Shown one piece after another: positions 29,377 to 38,418 of a stretch of DNA of 64,000 nt (its first letter is position 1; each line of letters starts with the position of its first letter). Origin of the DNA: Streptococcus sp. NPS 308 (GTDB lineage Bacteria; Bacillota; Bacilli; Lactobacillales; Streptococcaceae). A program made the translations under genes and the position numbers. The stretch is taken from assembly GCF_002355895.1 (NCBI RefSeq), contig NZ_AP017652.1, forward strand, positions 1,273,001-1,337,000. Direction: 5' to 3'. The notes under the pieces were generated by a model. That model was given only the letters and a program-made list of their open reading frames with translations. It had not been told where the DNA came from and searched no databases.

Positions 29377-30150
29377 CTATTTTCTCTTAAATTCCGCAAA
29401 GGTCTGTAAGATTTTAGCTGCTACTGCTGGAGAAGGAGCTCCTTTTAGCTCTAACGTGTCATCTGCATATGGACTAAGACCAGCAAAATCTCCAATCTGG
29501 ACAGAGTAGAGAGATGTTTTAAAGAGCTCAATATCGTTTTGGTCATTTCCAAAAGCAATGAAGTTCTCTCCACATAACTTTTCAACAGTTGTCGCCTTAT
29601 GAGTGTCCAAGGGGTTGACATAAAGGCACTTTTCATGCGCATGATAGGACAGATGAGCCTGCCCCAGTCTTTCTAACTGACCAAGCAGGTCATCAAGCAA
29701 CTCCTCATGGTCACCCATATAAACGACTACCTTAATCGGAGTACCCAAGTCCTCGAGTTTCTGGTGACGAGCCACCTTTAGGGGATCCACGCTGGAGATA
29801 AATGGAATTTTTTCCACAATCTGACCACTATAGTCAAAGCAATCATCTGCAAAGAAAGGAAGATTATAAGTCTGGCAATAATCCACTAGCGCCTGATAAA
29901 CTCTAGCATCGAGATTTCTTTCGAAGATAGCCTTCCCCAAGTGATAGGCTACGCCACCATTCAAACCTATAACCAAGCGCTGACTGAGTTCAGGGCCTAA
30001 TAAACCCAAGCAATCCCGATAAGAGCGAGCTGAGGCAAATACAAGATCATGCCCATAATCTTCAGCCTTTAAAAGAACCTGCTGAATCTCCTCATCAATG
30101 GTCATGTAGTCAAAAGATAGCGTTCCATCCAGGTCAAATACGAATTTCAT
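29377..30150 (-). CDS. HAD hydrolase, Cof-type sugar phosphatase family
   Basis: 257 residues. HAD motif I FDLDGTL at the very N-terminus, type IIB cap in the middle, and motif IV FIAFGNDQNDIELF. These enzymes dephosphorylate sugar phosphates or nucleotides such as FMN or PLP; substrate not predictable here. Four bases after folD, so probably co-transcribed. Confidence 0.88.
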   Translation of the reverse strand: MKFVFDLDGTLSFDYMTIDEEIQQVLLKAEDYGHDLVFASARSYRDCLGLLGPELSQRLVIGLNGGVAYHLGKAIFERNLDARVYQALVDYCQTYNLPFFADDCFDYSGQIVEKIPFISSVDPLKVARHQKLEDLGTPIKVVVYMGDHEELLDDLLGQLERLGQAHLSYHAHEKCLYVNPLDTHKATTVEKLCGENFIAFGNDQNDIELFKTSLYSVQIGDFAGLSPYADDTLELKGAPSPAVAAKILQTFAEFKRK

Positions 30151-30154
30151 CTTC

Positions 30155-31012
30155 CTAGTCCTTGTTTAGTGTTCGAAGCGCTGCCTGATAGGTTTGCTCC
30201 ATTAGCATGGTAATAGTCATAGGTCCAACTCCACCAGGTACAGGTGTGATGTGACTAGCAAGTGGTGCAACCGCATCATAATCAACATCTCCACAAAGTT
30301 TGCCATTTTCATCTCGGTTCATCCCAACGTCAATGACAACCGCTCCCGGTTTGACAAAGTCAGCAGTCACAAACTTAGCACGACCGATTGCAACGACAAG
30401 AATATCCGCCTTAGCAGCCACCTTGGCAAGATGATGGGTGCGTGAGTGAGTCAAAGTCACAGTCGCATTCTTTGCTAAAAGAAGCTGAGCCATCGGTTTT
30501 CCAACGATATTGGAACGACCGATGACAACTGCATTTTTACCTTCTAGATCAATCCCATATTCATGAAACATTTCCATAATTCCTGCAGGTGTCGAAGGAA
30601 TCATAACTGGATGACCAGACCAGAGGCGACCCATGTTTAGCGGATGGAAACCATCCACGTCTTTTTCGGGGTCAATAGCCAACAAAACTGCCTCTTCGTC
30701 AATATGTTTAGGTAAAGGCAACTGGACCAAAACCCCATGCCAAGCTGGATCTTGATTGTATTTGGCAATCAAATCTAACAATTCTTCTTGGGTAATGGTT
30801 TCAGGAACTCGCACTACTTCACTATGGAATCCTGCAGCAAGAGCCGACCGTTCCTTATTGCGAACGTAGACTTGGCTGGCTGGATTATCTCCAACCAAAA
30901 TCACCACCAAACCTGGAACTAAACCTGTTTCTTCTTTTAGTTTGGCCGTCTTTTCAGTCAACTGTCCTTGTAACTTAGCTGCAAGAGCCTTCCCATCGAT
31001 AATCTGAGCCAT
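30155..31012 (-). CDS. folD: Methylene-tetrahydrofolate dehydrogenase/cyclohydrolase
   Basis: 285-residue bifunctional enzyme interconverting methylene-, methenyl- and formyl-THF with NADP+. Conserved [15 protein letters not shown] (catalytic Lys), [10 protein letters not shown], and the NADP-binding [11 protein letters not shown] and [10 protein letters not shown]. The frame opens at a TTG 21 bases earlier, but ATG 31010-31012 gives the family N-terminus [11 protein letters not shown] and follows AGAGAAGAG. Promoter TGATATAAT at 31043-31048 region. Confidence 0.96.
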   Translation of the reverse strand: MAQIIDGKALAAKLQGQLTEKTAKLKEETGLVPGLVVILVGDNPASQVYVRNKERSALAAGFHSEVVRVPETITQEELLDLIAKYNQDPAWHGVLVQLPLPKHIDEEAVLLAIDPEKDVDGFHPLNMGRLWSGHPVMIPSTPAGIMEMFHEYGIDLEGKNAVVIGRSNIVGKPMAQLLLAKNATVTLTHSRTHHLAKVAAKADILVVAIGRAKFVTADFVKPGAVVIDVGMNRDENGKLCGDVDYDAVAPLASHITPVPGGVGPMTITMLMEQTYQAALRTLNKD

Positions 31013-31187
31013 ATCTCTTCTCTTTTCTATCAAATATCCTCTATTATATCAAAAAATAACTCGCCATCCTAACACTTCTTGCCTAATGGACCTTATAGTC
31101 TGAAACTATAAGAAAAAGCTCAGTTGCAGGACTAGTCATTCTCTTACTGGAGGATAAAGGAACTCCACAGAATAATGATATTATTTT

Positions 31188-31216
31188 TTGATTCTGCATC
31201 AAAAATAATGTACAAT
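31188..31216 (+). promoter_or_regulatory. Promoter of the 48-residue ORF
   Basis: TTGATT (31188-31193), 17-base spacer, TACAAT (31211-31216). It faces rightward, away from folD. Confidence 0.65.
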
Positions 31217-31253
31217 ATAAGTAAAGGAAGTCTTACAAAAAAGGAGGATAGAG

Positions 31254-31400
31254 ATGTCAATCTTTCATAAATATATACTATTTTTTATATTTCTTATACT
31301 AGCACTATACTCTGATAAGCTTTTCAAAAAGAACCACCAAGTTTGGAAAATTATTTTCGCAGTATTAGGTATACTTACAAGCATTAGCTTCATGTTTTAA
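31254..31400 (+). CDS. Small hydrophobic membrane peptide, 48 residues
   Basis: Too short for routine gene calls but well supported: promoter, perfect AAGGAGG 7 bases from ATG, and a strong terminator 8 bases after the stop. Sequence has two hydrophobic segments (about 7-20, ILFFIFLILALYS, and 33-47, IIFAVLGILTSISF) joined by a Lys/His/Asn loop. I do not recognise the family. Possible roles include a small membrane regulator or stress peptide; a type I toxin is less likely because no antisense RNA is evident. It stands alone between folD and the ABC transporter. Confidence 0.7.
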   Translation: MSIFHKYILFFIFLILALYSDKLFKKNHQVWKIIFAVLGILTSISFMF

Positions 31401-31408
31401 CTAAAATA

Positions 31409-31447
31409 AAGTAGGAATCAGTGTTTTCTGATTCCTACTTTTTATTT
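31409..31447 (+). terminator. Terminator of the 48-residue ORF
   Basis: 13-bp perfect stem AAGTAGGAATCAG / CTGATTCCTACTT, 6-base loop, followed by TTTATTTAT. The 528-base folD to ABC transporter gap otherwise holds the folD promoter, the small ORF unit, and about 95 AT-rich bases with nothing recognisable. Confidence 0.92.
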
Positions 31448-31541
31448 ATAACTTTAATCTAAACTGAGTAAAGAAGTTTTGATATAACTTATCGAACTAT
31501 CTACCTAAGAAAAAGTCGAAATGGATATAAATTTACAACTC

Positions 31542-32276
31542 TTACAAAACCTTACTCAAGAAATCTTTGGTTCTTTGTTCTTGGGTTTGTTCAAAGACTT
31601 GCTCTGGCGTTCCATCTTCGACAACAACACCATCAGCCATAAAGATGACACGGTCTGCTACCTCACGCGCAAAGCCCATTTCATGAGTCACAATCACCAT
31701 GGTCATCCCTGACTTGGCAAGGTCTTGCATAACAGCTAGAACTTCTCCAACCATCTCAGGGTCTAGGGCTGAAGTCGGCTCATCAAAGAGCAAAACATCT
31801 GGTTCCATAGCAAGTCCACGTGCAATGGCAATCCGTTGTTGCTGACCACCTGACAAACTCTGAGGATAGGCCTTTGCCTTATCTGGCAAGCCAACTTTTT
31901 CTAACAGTTCCTGTGCTCTTTTCTCCGCAACTTCCTTGCTTTCACCTTTGGTTTTAATTGGTGACAAAGTGATATTTTCCATCACTGTCATATTGGGAAA
32001 GAGGTTGAATTGTTGGAATACCATACCCATCTTTTCACGCATGGCAAAAAGGTCATTTTTCTTATCTGTGATATCGACTCCTTCAAAGATAACCTTACCT
32101 TTACTTGCTTCTTCAAGGAGATTCATCGAACGAAGGAGAGTTGATTTCCCGCTCCCTGACGGACCAATAATGACCACAACTTCTCCTCGTTTAATCTCAA
32201 GGTTGATGCCTTTTAAAACTTCATTTTCCCCAAAAGACTTATGTAGTTCTTCAATTTTAATCAAGGTTTCTGTCAT
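31542..32276 (-). CDS. Polar amino-acid ABC transporter, ATP-binding protein (GlnQ-like)
   Basis: 244 residues. Walker [11 protein letters not shown]-loop [11 protein letters not shown], signature LSGGQQQR, Walker [16 protein letters not shown]-loop VTHEMGF. Closest in pattern to GlnQ-type importers of glutamine/glutamate or other polar amino acids. Overlaps the permease stop by one base. No binding protein gene next to it. Confidence 0.93.
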   Translation of the reverse strand: MTETLIKIEELHKSFGENEVLKGINLEIKRGEVVVIIGPSGSGKSTLLRSMNLLEEASKGKVIFEGVDITDKKNDLFAMREKMGMVFQQFNLFPNMTVMENITLSPIKTKGESKEVAEKRAQELLEKVGLPDKAKAYPQSLSGGQQQRIAIARGLAMEPDVLLFDEPTSALDPEMVGEVLAVMQDLAKSGMTMVIVTHEMGFAREVADRVIFMADGVVVEDGTPEQVFEQTQEQRTKDFLSKVL

Positions 32277-32959
32277 TATTTCTTGTCTCCTTGTCCAATA
32301 TGTTTTTCAAATGCTTTCAACGCCACTGTCAAAACAGAGGTCATAATCAAATAGTAAAAGGCTGCAAATAAAAGTGGAGTCAACGGTAAATACGTTGTTG
32401 TTGCTACTGTCGTTGCACCATTCCACAACTCCATAACTCCAATCGCAGACAAGAGGGAACTATCCTTGATAATGGTGATAAATTCATTTCCCAGAGCTGG
32501 AAGAATATTCTTGATAGCTTGTGGCAAAATGACATAACGCATGGCATTTTTCGGACGAATACCAAGAGAGTAAGCAGCCTCTAACTGACCTTTAGGAACC
32601 GCATTGATCCCCGCACGAACAGTTTCAGACACATAAGCTCCACTATTCATAGAAATAATCAGAATACCTGGAATTAAACGGGAAAGGTCCACACCTAAAA
32701 TCCCTACTTGAATAGTAGGCGCATCGATATGCATGAGGGCAAAAGCAATCATAATTTGCACCATCATCGGTGTCCCTCGGAAAATCCATACATAAACATT
32801 TGCAAACCAGACAAGAGGTCTAAAACGTGAACGTTGAGCAAAGGCCAATAAGACACCAAGAATGGTACCGAAAAAGACTACCAGAATTGAAATCACTACC
32901 GTGATAAGAGCACCATAATTAAAATAAGGTAAATACTTTGGTAAAAAGGAAAAATTCAT
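32276..32959 (-). CDS. Polar amino-acid ABC transporter, permease
   Basis: 227 residues with about five membrane spans, [15 protein letters not shown] near residue 60, and the EAA loop [23 protein letters not shown]. Lacks any fused substrate-binding domain, so the pair depends on a binding protein encoded elsewhere. First gene of the two-gene unit. Confidence 0.92.
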   Translation of the reverse strand: MNFSFLPKYLPYFNYGALITVVISILVVFFGTILGVLLAFAQRSRFRPLVWFANVYVWIFRGTPMMVQIMIAFALMHIDAPTIQVGILGVDLSRLIPGILIISMNSGAYVSETVRAGINAVPKGQLEAAYSLGIRPKNAMRYVILPQAIKNILPALGNEFITIIKDSSLLSAIGVMELWNGATTVATTTYLPLTPLLFAAFYYLIMTSVLTVALKAFEKHIGQGDKK

Positions 32960-32992
32960 ATAAACTCAGCTTTCTAAATATCAGATTGTATG

Positions 32993-33021
32993 ATTATAAC
33001 ATGTTCTGAATTAAAATTCAA
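32993..33021 (-). promoter_or_regulatory. Promoter of the second ABC transporter
   Basis: TTGAAT (33016-33021), 17-base spacer, extended -10 TGtTATAAT (hexamer 32993-32998). The spacer contains the inverted pair GAAT/ATTC, part of a possible operator. Confidence 0.65.
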
Positions 33022-33149
33022 TATTTTTTCACTGATTTTCACCAATAATTTTATGCAAAAGAGAAATAGCGAGAAATCTTAGTTTTTTCTAGTCAAGTCC
33101 CCGTGGTTTATGGTAAAATAGTAACGATAAGAAATGGAGGAGAATCATA

Positions 33150-33380
33150 ATGGAATCACATTTGGTTAGAATCATCAACCGCCTAGAAGCTATGACAAAA
33201 GATGGCGGAAATCTTAAACGTAATTTTGAACGTGAAGGAGTTGTTGTTGCAGAGGTTGCTTACAGCTATGACGAAGAAAATGGATCACTCTTCACCCTTC
33301 GCGATGTTGAAGCACGTGAAACCTATACCTTTGATAGCATTGACTTGATTGCAATGGAGATTTACGAACTCCTTTACTAA
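33150..33380 (+). CDS. DUF1797 family protein
   Basis: 76 residues, matching the small Firmicute DUF1797 (YktA-like) family in size and pattern: HLVRIINRLEAM at the start and FDSIDLIAMEIYELL at the end. Function unknown. Preceded by GGAGGA at 8 bases and an extended -10 TGGTAAAAT near 33112. The following 235 bases hold an imperfect terminator (AATCCT...AGGATTTTTTC near 33420-33450) and the clpE promoter. Confidence 0.88.
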   Translation: MESHLVRIINRLEAMTKDGGNLKRNFEREGVVVAEVAYSYDEENGSLFTLRDVEARETYTFDSIDLIAMEIYELLY

Positions 33381-33516
33381 TAGAATAACAGTGGGGAAAC
33401 CTGACTGATGAACGAGAATCCTTTTTGTCCCTGCAAATAGGATTTTTTCTTACCATCAGTAACAGAGATTTTCTTAGGAACTTTCTCTCCAAATCTTCCT
33501 AGCCCAATCTTTTTAC

Positions 33517-33575
33517 TTGCTTTACACCTTAATCATGCTATAATGAGAATATAAAAACTTTGACTATTTTTGACC
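33517..33575 (+). promoter_or_regulatory. clpE promoter and CtsR operator
   Basis: TTGCTT (33517-33522), 16-base spacer, TATAAT (33539-33544). TTTGACTATTTTTGACC at 33559-33575 is the CtsR heptad pair (reverse complement GGTCAAAnnnAGTCAAA), placed just after the predicted start of transcription so that CtsR binding would block elongation or initiation. Confidence 0.88.
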
Positions 33576-33615
33576 TTTTATCAGGCCAAGGGTAAGAATG
33601 AAATGAGGTAGATGT

Positions 33616-35877
33616 ATGCTCTGTCAAAACTGTAAAATTAACGACTCAACAATTCATCTTTATACCAATCTCAATGGACAGCAAAAACAAATTGATCTCT
33701 GTCAAAATTGCTATAAAATTATCAAAACGGACCCAAACAATACCCTCTTTAAAGGGATGACTGACCTAAACAATCGTGACTTTGATCCTTTTGGAGACTT
33801 TTTCAATGATTTGAACAATTTCAGACCTTCTTCTAATAATGTCCCTCCAACTCAATCAGGTGGAGGATATGGGGGTAATGGTGGCTACGGACCTCAAAAT
33901 CGCGGACCCATTCAAACACCGCCTCCAAGTCAAGAGAAAGGTCTTCTAGAAGAGTATGGAATCAATGTTACTGAGATTGCTCGTCGGGGAGATATTGACC
34001 CTGTTATTGGTCGAGATGAGGAGATTATCCGCGTTATCGAAATCCTCAACCGTCGAACCAAGAACAATCCTGTCCTTATCGGAGAACCAGGTGTCGGTAA
34101 AACAGCCGTTGTCGAAGGTCTAGCTCAGAAGATTGTTGATGGTGATGTTCCCCATAAACTCCAAGGTAAGCAGGTCATCCGTCTGGATGTGGTCAGTCTA
34201 GTTCAAGGAACAGGGATTCGAGGCCAATTTGAAGAACGCATGCAAAAGCTCATGGAAGAAATCCGCAAACGTGAGGACATCATCCTCTTTATCGACGAAA
34301 TCCATGAAATTGTTGGTGCAGGGTCAGCAGGCGATGGCAATATGGATGCAGGAAATATCCTCAAACCAGCCCTTGCCCGTGGTGAATTGCAATTGGTTGG
34401 AGCTACTACTCTCAATGAATACCGCATCATTGAAAAAGATGCTGCTCTCGAGCGCCGTATGCAGCCTGTCAAGGTAGATGAACCAACTGTCGAAGAAACC
34501 ATTATCATCCTCAAAGGGGTTCAAAAGAAATACGAAGACTACCATCACGTCAAGTATACTGATGCTGCTATCGAAGCAGCTGCAAATCTTTCCAATCGCT
34601 ATATTCAAGATCGATTCTTGCCAGACAAGGCTATTGACCTGTTAGATGAAGCTGGTTCTAAGATGAATCTGACACTGAACTTTGTTGATCCTAAAGTGAT
34701 TGACCAGCGTTTAATTGAAGCTGAGAATCTCAAGGCTCAGGCTACACGAGAGGAAGACTTTGAAAAAGCTGCCTATTTCCGCGATCAGATTGCCAAGTAC
34801 AAGGAAATGCAGAAAAACAAGGTGACCGATCAGGATACTCCTATCATTAGCGAGAAAACCATTGAGCATATCATCGAGCAGAAAACCAATATTCCTGTCG
34901 GAGAACTCAAAGAAAAAGAACAGTCTCAGCTTATCCATCTAGCAGACGACCTCAAGGCCCATGTTATCGGACAAGACGAGGCTGTCGATAAGATTGCCAA
35001 AGCCATTCGTCGTAATCGTGTTGGACTTGGAACTCCTAACCGCCCAATCGGAAGCTTCCTCTTTGTCGGACCAACTGGTGTTGGTAAGACAGAACTTTCC
35101 AAACAACTAGCCATTGAGCTCTTTGGCTCTGCTGACAGCATGATTCGCTTTGATATGAGTGAATACATGGAAAAACACAGTGTGGCTAAATTAGTCGGAG
35201 CCCCTCCAGGTTATGTCGGCTATGATGAAGCTGGTCAGTTAACGGAAAAAGTTCGTCGCAATCCTTACTCACTTATCCTTCTCGATGAGGTCGAGAAAGC
35301 CCATCCAGATGTGATGCACATGTTCCTTCAAGTCTTGGACGATGGTCGTTTGACAGATGGGCAAGGACGAACAGTTAGCTTTAAGGATGCTATCATTATC
35401 ATGACCTCAAATGCGGGTACTGGTAAGGCTGAAGCCAGCGTTGGTTTTGGAGCCGCTCGTGAAGGACGTACCAACTCTGTCCTCGGTGAACTCGGTAACT
35501 TCTTTAGTCCTGAGTTTATGAACCGTTTTGACGGTATCATCGAATTTAAACCTCTCAGCAAGGACAACCTTCTCCAAATCGTCGAACTCATGCTAGCGGA
35601 TGTCAACAAACGCCTCTCTAGCAACAATATCCACCTCGATGTGACAGACAAGGTCAAGGAAAAGTTGGTTGACCTAGGTTATGATCCAAAAATGGGAGCA
35701 CGGCCACTCCGCCGTACCATTCAAGACTATATCGAGGATGCCATCACTGACTTCTACCTTGAAAATCCAAGTGAGAAAGTCCTCAAGGCAGTCATGACAA
35801 GCAATGGCAATATTCAAATCAAATCTGCCAAAAAAACTGAAAAAACAGAAGAGATTGCTTCTGAAATAGAAGAATAA
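33616..35877 (+). CDS. clpE: ATP-dependent Clp protease ATPase subunit ClpE
   Basis: 753 residues. N-terminal zinc finger with paired Cys-x-x-Cys (C3/C6 in MLCQNCK and LCQNCY near 30), a Gly/Asn/Gln-rich linker, AAA+ domain 1 (Walker [11 protein letters not shown] at 156), a UVR segment in the middle ([14 protein letters not shown]), and AAA+ domain 2 (Walker [12 protein letters not shown] at 485). Hsp100 unfoldase that feeds ClpP; heat- and stress-induced. The CtsR site in its leader agrees with this, and clpP in this window carries the same operator. Confidence 0.97.
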   Translation: MLCQNCKINDSTIHLYTNLNGQQKQIDLCQNCYKIIKTDPNNTLFKGMTDLNNRDFDPFGDFFNDLNNFRPSSNNVPPTQSGGGYGGNGGYGPQNRGPIQTPPPSQEKGLLEEYGINVTEIARRGDIDPVIGRDEEIIRVIEILNRRTKNNPVLIGEPGVGKTAVVEGLAQKIVDGDVPHKLQGKQVIRLDVVSLVQGTGIRGQFEERMQKLMEEIRKREDIILFIDEIHEIVGAGSAGDGNMDAGNILKPALARGELQLVGATTLNEYRIIEKDAALERRMQPVKVDEPTVEETIIILKGVQKKYEDYHHVKYTDAAIEAAANLSNRYIQDRFLPDKAIDLLDEAGSKMNLTLNFVDPKVIDQRLIEAENLKAQATREEDFEKAAYFRDQIAKYKEMQKNKVTDQDTPIISEKTIEHIIEQKTNIPVGELKEKEQSQLIHLADDLKAHVIGQDEAVDKIAKAIRRNRVGLGTPNRPIGSFLFVGPTGVGKTELSKQLAIELFGSADSMIRFDMSEYMEKHSVAKLVGAPPGYVGYDEAGQLTEKVRRNPYSLILLDEVEKAHPDVMHMFLQVLDDGRLTDGQGRTVSFKDAIIIMTSNAGTGKAEASVGFGAAREGRTNSVLGELGNFFSPEFMNRFDGIIEFKPLSKDNLLQIVELMLADVNKRLSSNNIHLDVTDKVKEKLVDLGYDPKMGARPLRRTIQDYIEDAITDFYLENPSEKVLKAVMTSNGNIQIKSAKKTEKTEEIASEIEE

Positions 35878-35889
35878 ATCTATATAACA

Positions 35890-35924
35890 AGTGCAGAAAG
35901 TCTATCATTTTCTGCACCTTTTTT
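35890..35924 (+). terminator. Terminator of clpE
   Basis: GTGCAGAAA / TTTCTGCAC with 8-base loop, then CTTTTTTAC. Confidence 0.88.
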
Positions 35925-35944
35925 ACTAAAATAAATGCAAAACC

Positions 35945-35973
35945 TTGACAGCTTGCCCCTCGTCCATTATGAT
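35945..35973 (+). promoter_or_regulatory. Promoter of the Nudix gene
   Basis: Consensus TTGACA (35945-35950), 17-base spacer, TATGAT (35968-35973). Confidence 0.75.
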
Positions 35974-36007
35974 AATAATAAAGATACTAGAGAATGAGGA
36001 AAGTTCA

Positions 36008-36460
36008 ATGGCCAACCCAACTTTTGGTGAAAAAGAAGAAAATGTGACCTACCAGCACCGCTATGGTGTTTACGCAGTTATCCCTGATCCTGAAAAAAAA
36101 CAAATCGTTTTAGTTCAAGCTCCCAATGGTGCTTGGTTCTTGCCAGGTGGAGAGATTGAAGCGGGAGAAGACCATCAAGAAGCACTGAAGAGAGAACTCA
36201 TCGAAGAACTTGGCTTTACAGCTGAAATTGGAAGCTATTTCGGACAAGCTGATGAGTATTTCTACTCTCGTCACCGTGATACCTACTACTACAATCCAGC
36301 TTATCTCTACGAAGCTATTTCTTTCCAAAAAGTACAAAAACCTTTAGAAGACTTTAATCATATTACTTGGTTTCCTATTGACCAGGCAATAGAAAAACTC
36401 AAACGTGGTAGCCACAAATGGGGAATTGAAGCTTGGAAAATCAGGCATGGAATTGACTAA
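36008..36460 (+). CDS. Nudix hydrolase
   Basis: 150 residues. Complete Nudix box at 48-70 following GX5EX7REUXEEXGU (GGEIEAG, then RELIEELGF), which coordinates Mg for hydrolysis of a nucleoside diphosphate linked to another group. The frame runs 63 bases further up but that part lies in the promoter; ATG 36008 has GAGGAAAG upstream. Substrate unknown. Confidence 0.92.
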   Translation: MANPTFGEKEENVTYQHRYGVYAVIPDPEKKQIVLVQAPNGAWFLPGGEIEAGEDHQEALKRELIEELGFTAEIGSYFGQADEYFYSRHRDTYYYNPAYLYEAISFQKVQKPLEDFNHITWFPIDQAIEKLKRGSHKWGIEAWKIRHGID

Positions 36461-36483
36461 AATACACGATTTTATCCAAAAAG

Positions 36484-36492
36484 TGCTATAAT
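36484..36492 (+). promoter_or_regulatory. Extended -10 of the DUF1827 gene
   Basis: TGCTATAAT, 27 bases before the ATG, with CGGAGG in the leader. Confidence 0.6.
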
Positions 36493-36518
36493 AGAGTTAG
36501 AAAATCGGAGGAACTATT

Positions 36519-36818
36519 ATGAAGCTTATCAACACGACTAATTCACACTCGCAACTTGTTAAAAGCCAATTAGAAAGCACTGACGCAACGCTTGTTGAAG
36601 TTTATTCAGCTGGAAACACAGATGTGATTTTCACTCAAGCTCCGCTTCACTATGAAATCCTCATTTCCAACAAACACCGCGCTATTCGTGAACCAGAAAT
36701 CGAAACCATCCAAGATTTCTTCATGAAACGCAAAATCGATAAAGATAATATCGATGAAGCCAATATTAAGACCCTTTATTCAGATAAATTGATTGAAATT
36801 TCTATTCCTACAAAATAA
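36519..36818 (+). CDS. DUF1827 family protein
   Basis: 99 residues, matching the DUF1827 family of Lactobacillales in length and pattern: MKLINTTNSHSQLVKSQLES at the start and an acidic/basic C-terminal half. Function unknown. Own promoter and terminator, so monocistronic. Confidence 0.85.
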   Translation: MKLINTTNSHSQLVKSQLESTDATLVEVYSAGNTDVIFTQAPLHYEILISNKHRAIREPEIETIQDFFMKRKIDKDNIDEANIKTLYSDKLIEISIPTK

Positions 36819-36848
36819 GAAAGCCAGCCAAAAGCTGGTTTTCTTTTG
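36817..36848 (+). terminator. Terminator of the DUF1827 gene
   Basis: AAGAAAGCCAGC / GCTGGTTTTCTT with a 5-base loop. Confidence 0.85.
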
Positions 36849-36850
36849 CA

Positions 36851-36885
36851 AAAAAAGATTGGTAGTTTCTACCAATCTTTTATTT
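36851..36885 (-). terminator. Terminator of metK
   Basis: AAAGATTGGTAG / CTACCAATCTTT with a 3-base loop; the minus strand continues with T residues. Confidence 0.9.
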
Positions 36886-38076
36886 TTATTTCACAGCTTC
36901 TTTCAAAGCGTCTACCTTGTCCAAACGTTCCCAAGGAAGGTCAATATCTGTACGTCCCATGTGTCCATAAGCCGCTGTTTGACGGTAAATTGGGCGTTTG
37001 AGATCCAGCATTTGAATAATTCCTGCAGGGCGAAGGTCAAAGATTTGACGCGCTGCTTTTTCAAGCTTGCTTTCAGCTACTGTTCCTGTACCAAAAGTAT
37101 CGATACGAACAGAAACAGGCTGTGCCACCCCAATAGCGTAGGCCAATTGCACTTCTGCCTTCTTAGCAAGGCCTGCTGCAACGATGTTCTTGGCAATGTA
37201 GCGAGCTGCATAAGAGGCTGAACGGTCCACTTTAGTCGCATCCTTACCAGAGAAGGCACCACCACCATGGCGAGAGTAGCCACCATAGGTATCCACGATA
37301 ATCTTACGACCAGTCAAACCTGAGTCCCCTTGAGGTCCACCGATTACAAAGCGACCAGTTGGATTGATGAAGAATTTGGTTTGCTCATCCAAGTAAGAAG
37401 CTGGAATAACTTCCTTGATAACCTTGCTAATCACATCATCGTGAATTTGTTCGTTGCTGACTTCTGGGTCGTGCTGAGTTGAAATAACGACTGTGTCCAC
37501 ACGTACCGGACGGTCATTTTCATCATACTCAACTGTTACTTGTGATTTGGCATCAGGACGAAGATAGCTGATTTCACCAGACTTACGAAGTTCTGCCAAA
37601 CGACGAACCAACTTGTGACTAAGTGAGATTGGTAAAGGCATGAGTTCTTCTGTCTCATCCACTGCAAACCCAAACATAAGACCTTGGTCTCCAGCACCAA
37701 TCAAGTCCAGCGGATCTTGATCTACATTCCCACGAACCTCCAAGGCTTCGTTAACACCTTGGGCGATATCTGGTGACTGCTCAACAAGTGACGGATGAAC
37801 TCCCACCGTCTCCGCAGAAAAACCATACTCTGTATTGGTATAACCAATCTCTGCAATGGTATCACGAACCACACGGTTAATATCCACATAGGCATTTGTC
37901 GAAATTTCACCAAAAACATGGACAGAACCAGTATAAACAGCTGTCTCAGCAGCAACATGCGCCTCTGGATCCTCTGCTAAAATAGCATCCAAAATCGCAT
38001 CTGAAATTTGGTCTGCAATCTTATCTGGATGCCCCTCAGATACAGATTCAGACGTGAATAATTTACGTTCTGACAT
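36886..38076 (-). CDS. metK: S-adenosylmethionine synthetase
   Basis: 396 residues. Makes SAM from methionine and ATP. Diagnostic [12 protein letters not shown] and GGGAFSGKD motifs, N-terminal [17 protein letters not shown]. Its Shine-Dalgarno is a run of six G (38085-38090), the sequence sequestered in S(MK) riboswitches, so translation should fall when SAM is plentiful. Single gene ending in its own terminator. Confidence 0.98.
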   Translation of the reverse strand: MSERKLFTSESVSEGHPDKIADQISDAILDAILAEDPEAHVAAETAVYTGSVHVFGEISTNAYVDINRVVRDTIAEIGYTNTEYGFSAETVGVHPSLVEQSPDIAQGVNEALEVRGNVDQDPLDLIGAGDQGLMFGFAVDETEELMPLPISLSHKLVRRLAELRKSGEISYLRPDAKSQVTVEYDENDRPVRVDTVVISTQHDPEVSNEQIHDDVISKVIKEVIPASYLDEQTKFFINPTGRFVIGGPQGDSGLTGRKIIVDTYGGYSRHGGGAFSGKDATKVDRSASYAARYIAKNIVAAGLAKKAEVQLAYAIGVAQPVSVRIDTFGTGTVAESKLEKAARQIFDLRPAGIIQMLDLKRPIYRQTAAYGHMGRTDIDLPWERLDKVDALKEAVK

Positions 38077-38323
38077 AAAAATGTCCCCCCTTAAAAAATA
38101 TTGTTATAGAGTTACAAAGTACTGATAGAAATTTCTATAGTCTAAGAGTTACGACGCGAAAGAAATAAAAACGATGTTTTTTTATTTCTGAAGCTAGTAA
38201 GGCGCATAGGGTGACCGCGTTATAGCGGCAACCGTAGAAGGACGAGCTACTTTGGAGCCGTCATTCTTTGCGAGTTACAAAGTACTGATAGAAATTTCTA
38301 CCATCTTATCGGGACTATATAAC
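38077..38323 (-). promoter_or_regulatory. S(MK) (SAM-III) riboswitch leader of metK, duplicated and interrupted
   Basis: Reading down the minus strand, the leader begins GTTATATAGTCCCGATAAG, then ATGGTAGAAATTTCTATCAG and TACTTTGTAACT. This lines up with the S(MK) core (UCCCGAAAGGAUGG, P2 hairpin, AGAUGCCUUGUAACC). The GGGGGG Shine-Dalgarno partner is not next to it: about 134 bases intervene, then a second copy of TAGAAATTTCTATCAGTAC-TTTGTAACTC precedes the GGGGGG. The 5' GTTATA can pair with TATAAC just after the second copy. Riboswitch identity is firm; which halves pair is inference. Confidence 0.85.
38109..38300 (-). repeat. 29-base direct repeat flanking an insert in the metK leader
   Basis: Identical 29-base copies at 38109-38137 and 38272-38300 (period 163), each covering P2 and the conserved UUUGUAAC of the aptamer. 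The intervening bases hold two hairpins on the minus strand: AGAAATAAAAA/TTTTTATTTCT with a short loop, and GGTtgCCGC/GCGGtcACC. Confidence 0.95.
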
Positions 38324-38329
38324 CTTATC

Positions 38330-38338
38330 ATTATACCA
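38330..38338 (-). promoter_or_regulatory. metK promoter, extended -10
   Basis: TGGTATAAT with hexamer 38330-38335; transcription should start near 38323, exactly at the first riboswitch base. The 342-base gap to the DEAD-box gene is filled by this leader and an AT-rich stretch. Confidence 0.7.
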
Positions 38339-38418
38339 CTTTTTATTTTTTTTTGCAGTATTTTTAAAAATTCATAAAATGAAGTTAAAAAAGGAGCTAT
38401 GCAGCTCCAATTTTATAC

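Noticed and set aside
31254..31400. Type I toxin-antitoxin locus
   Set aside because: The peptide is hydrophobic, but no divergent or overlapping antisense RNA promoter or second terminator could be seen; kept as an unknown small membrane protein.
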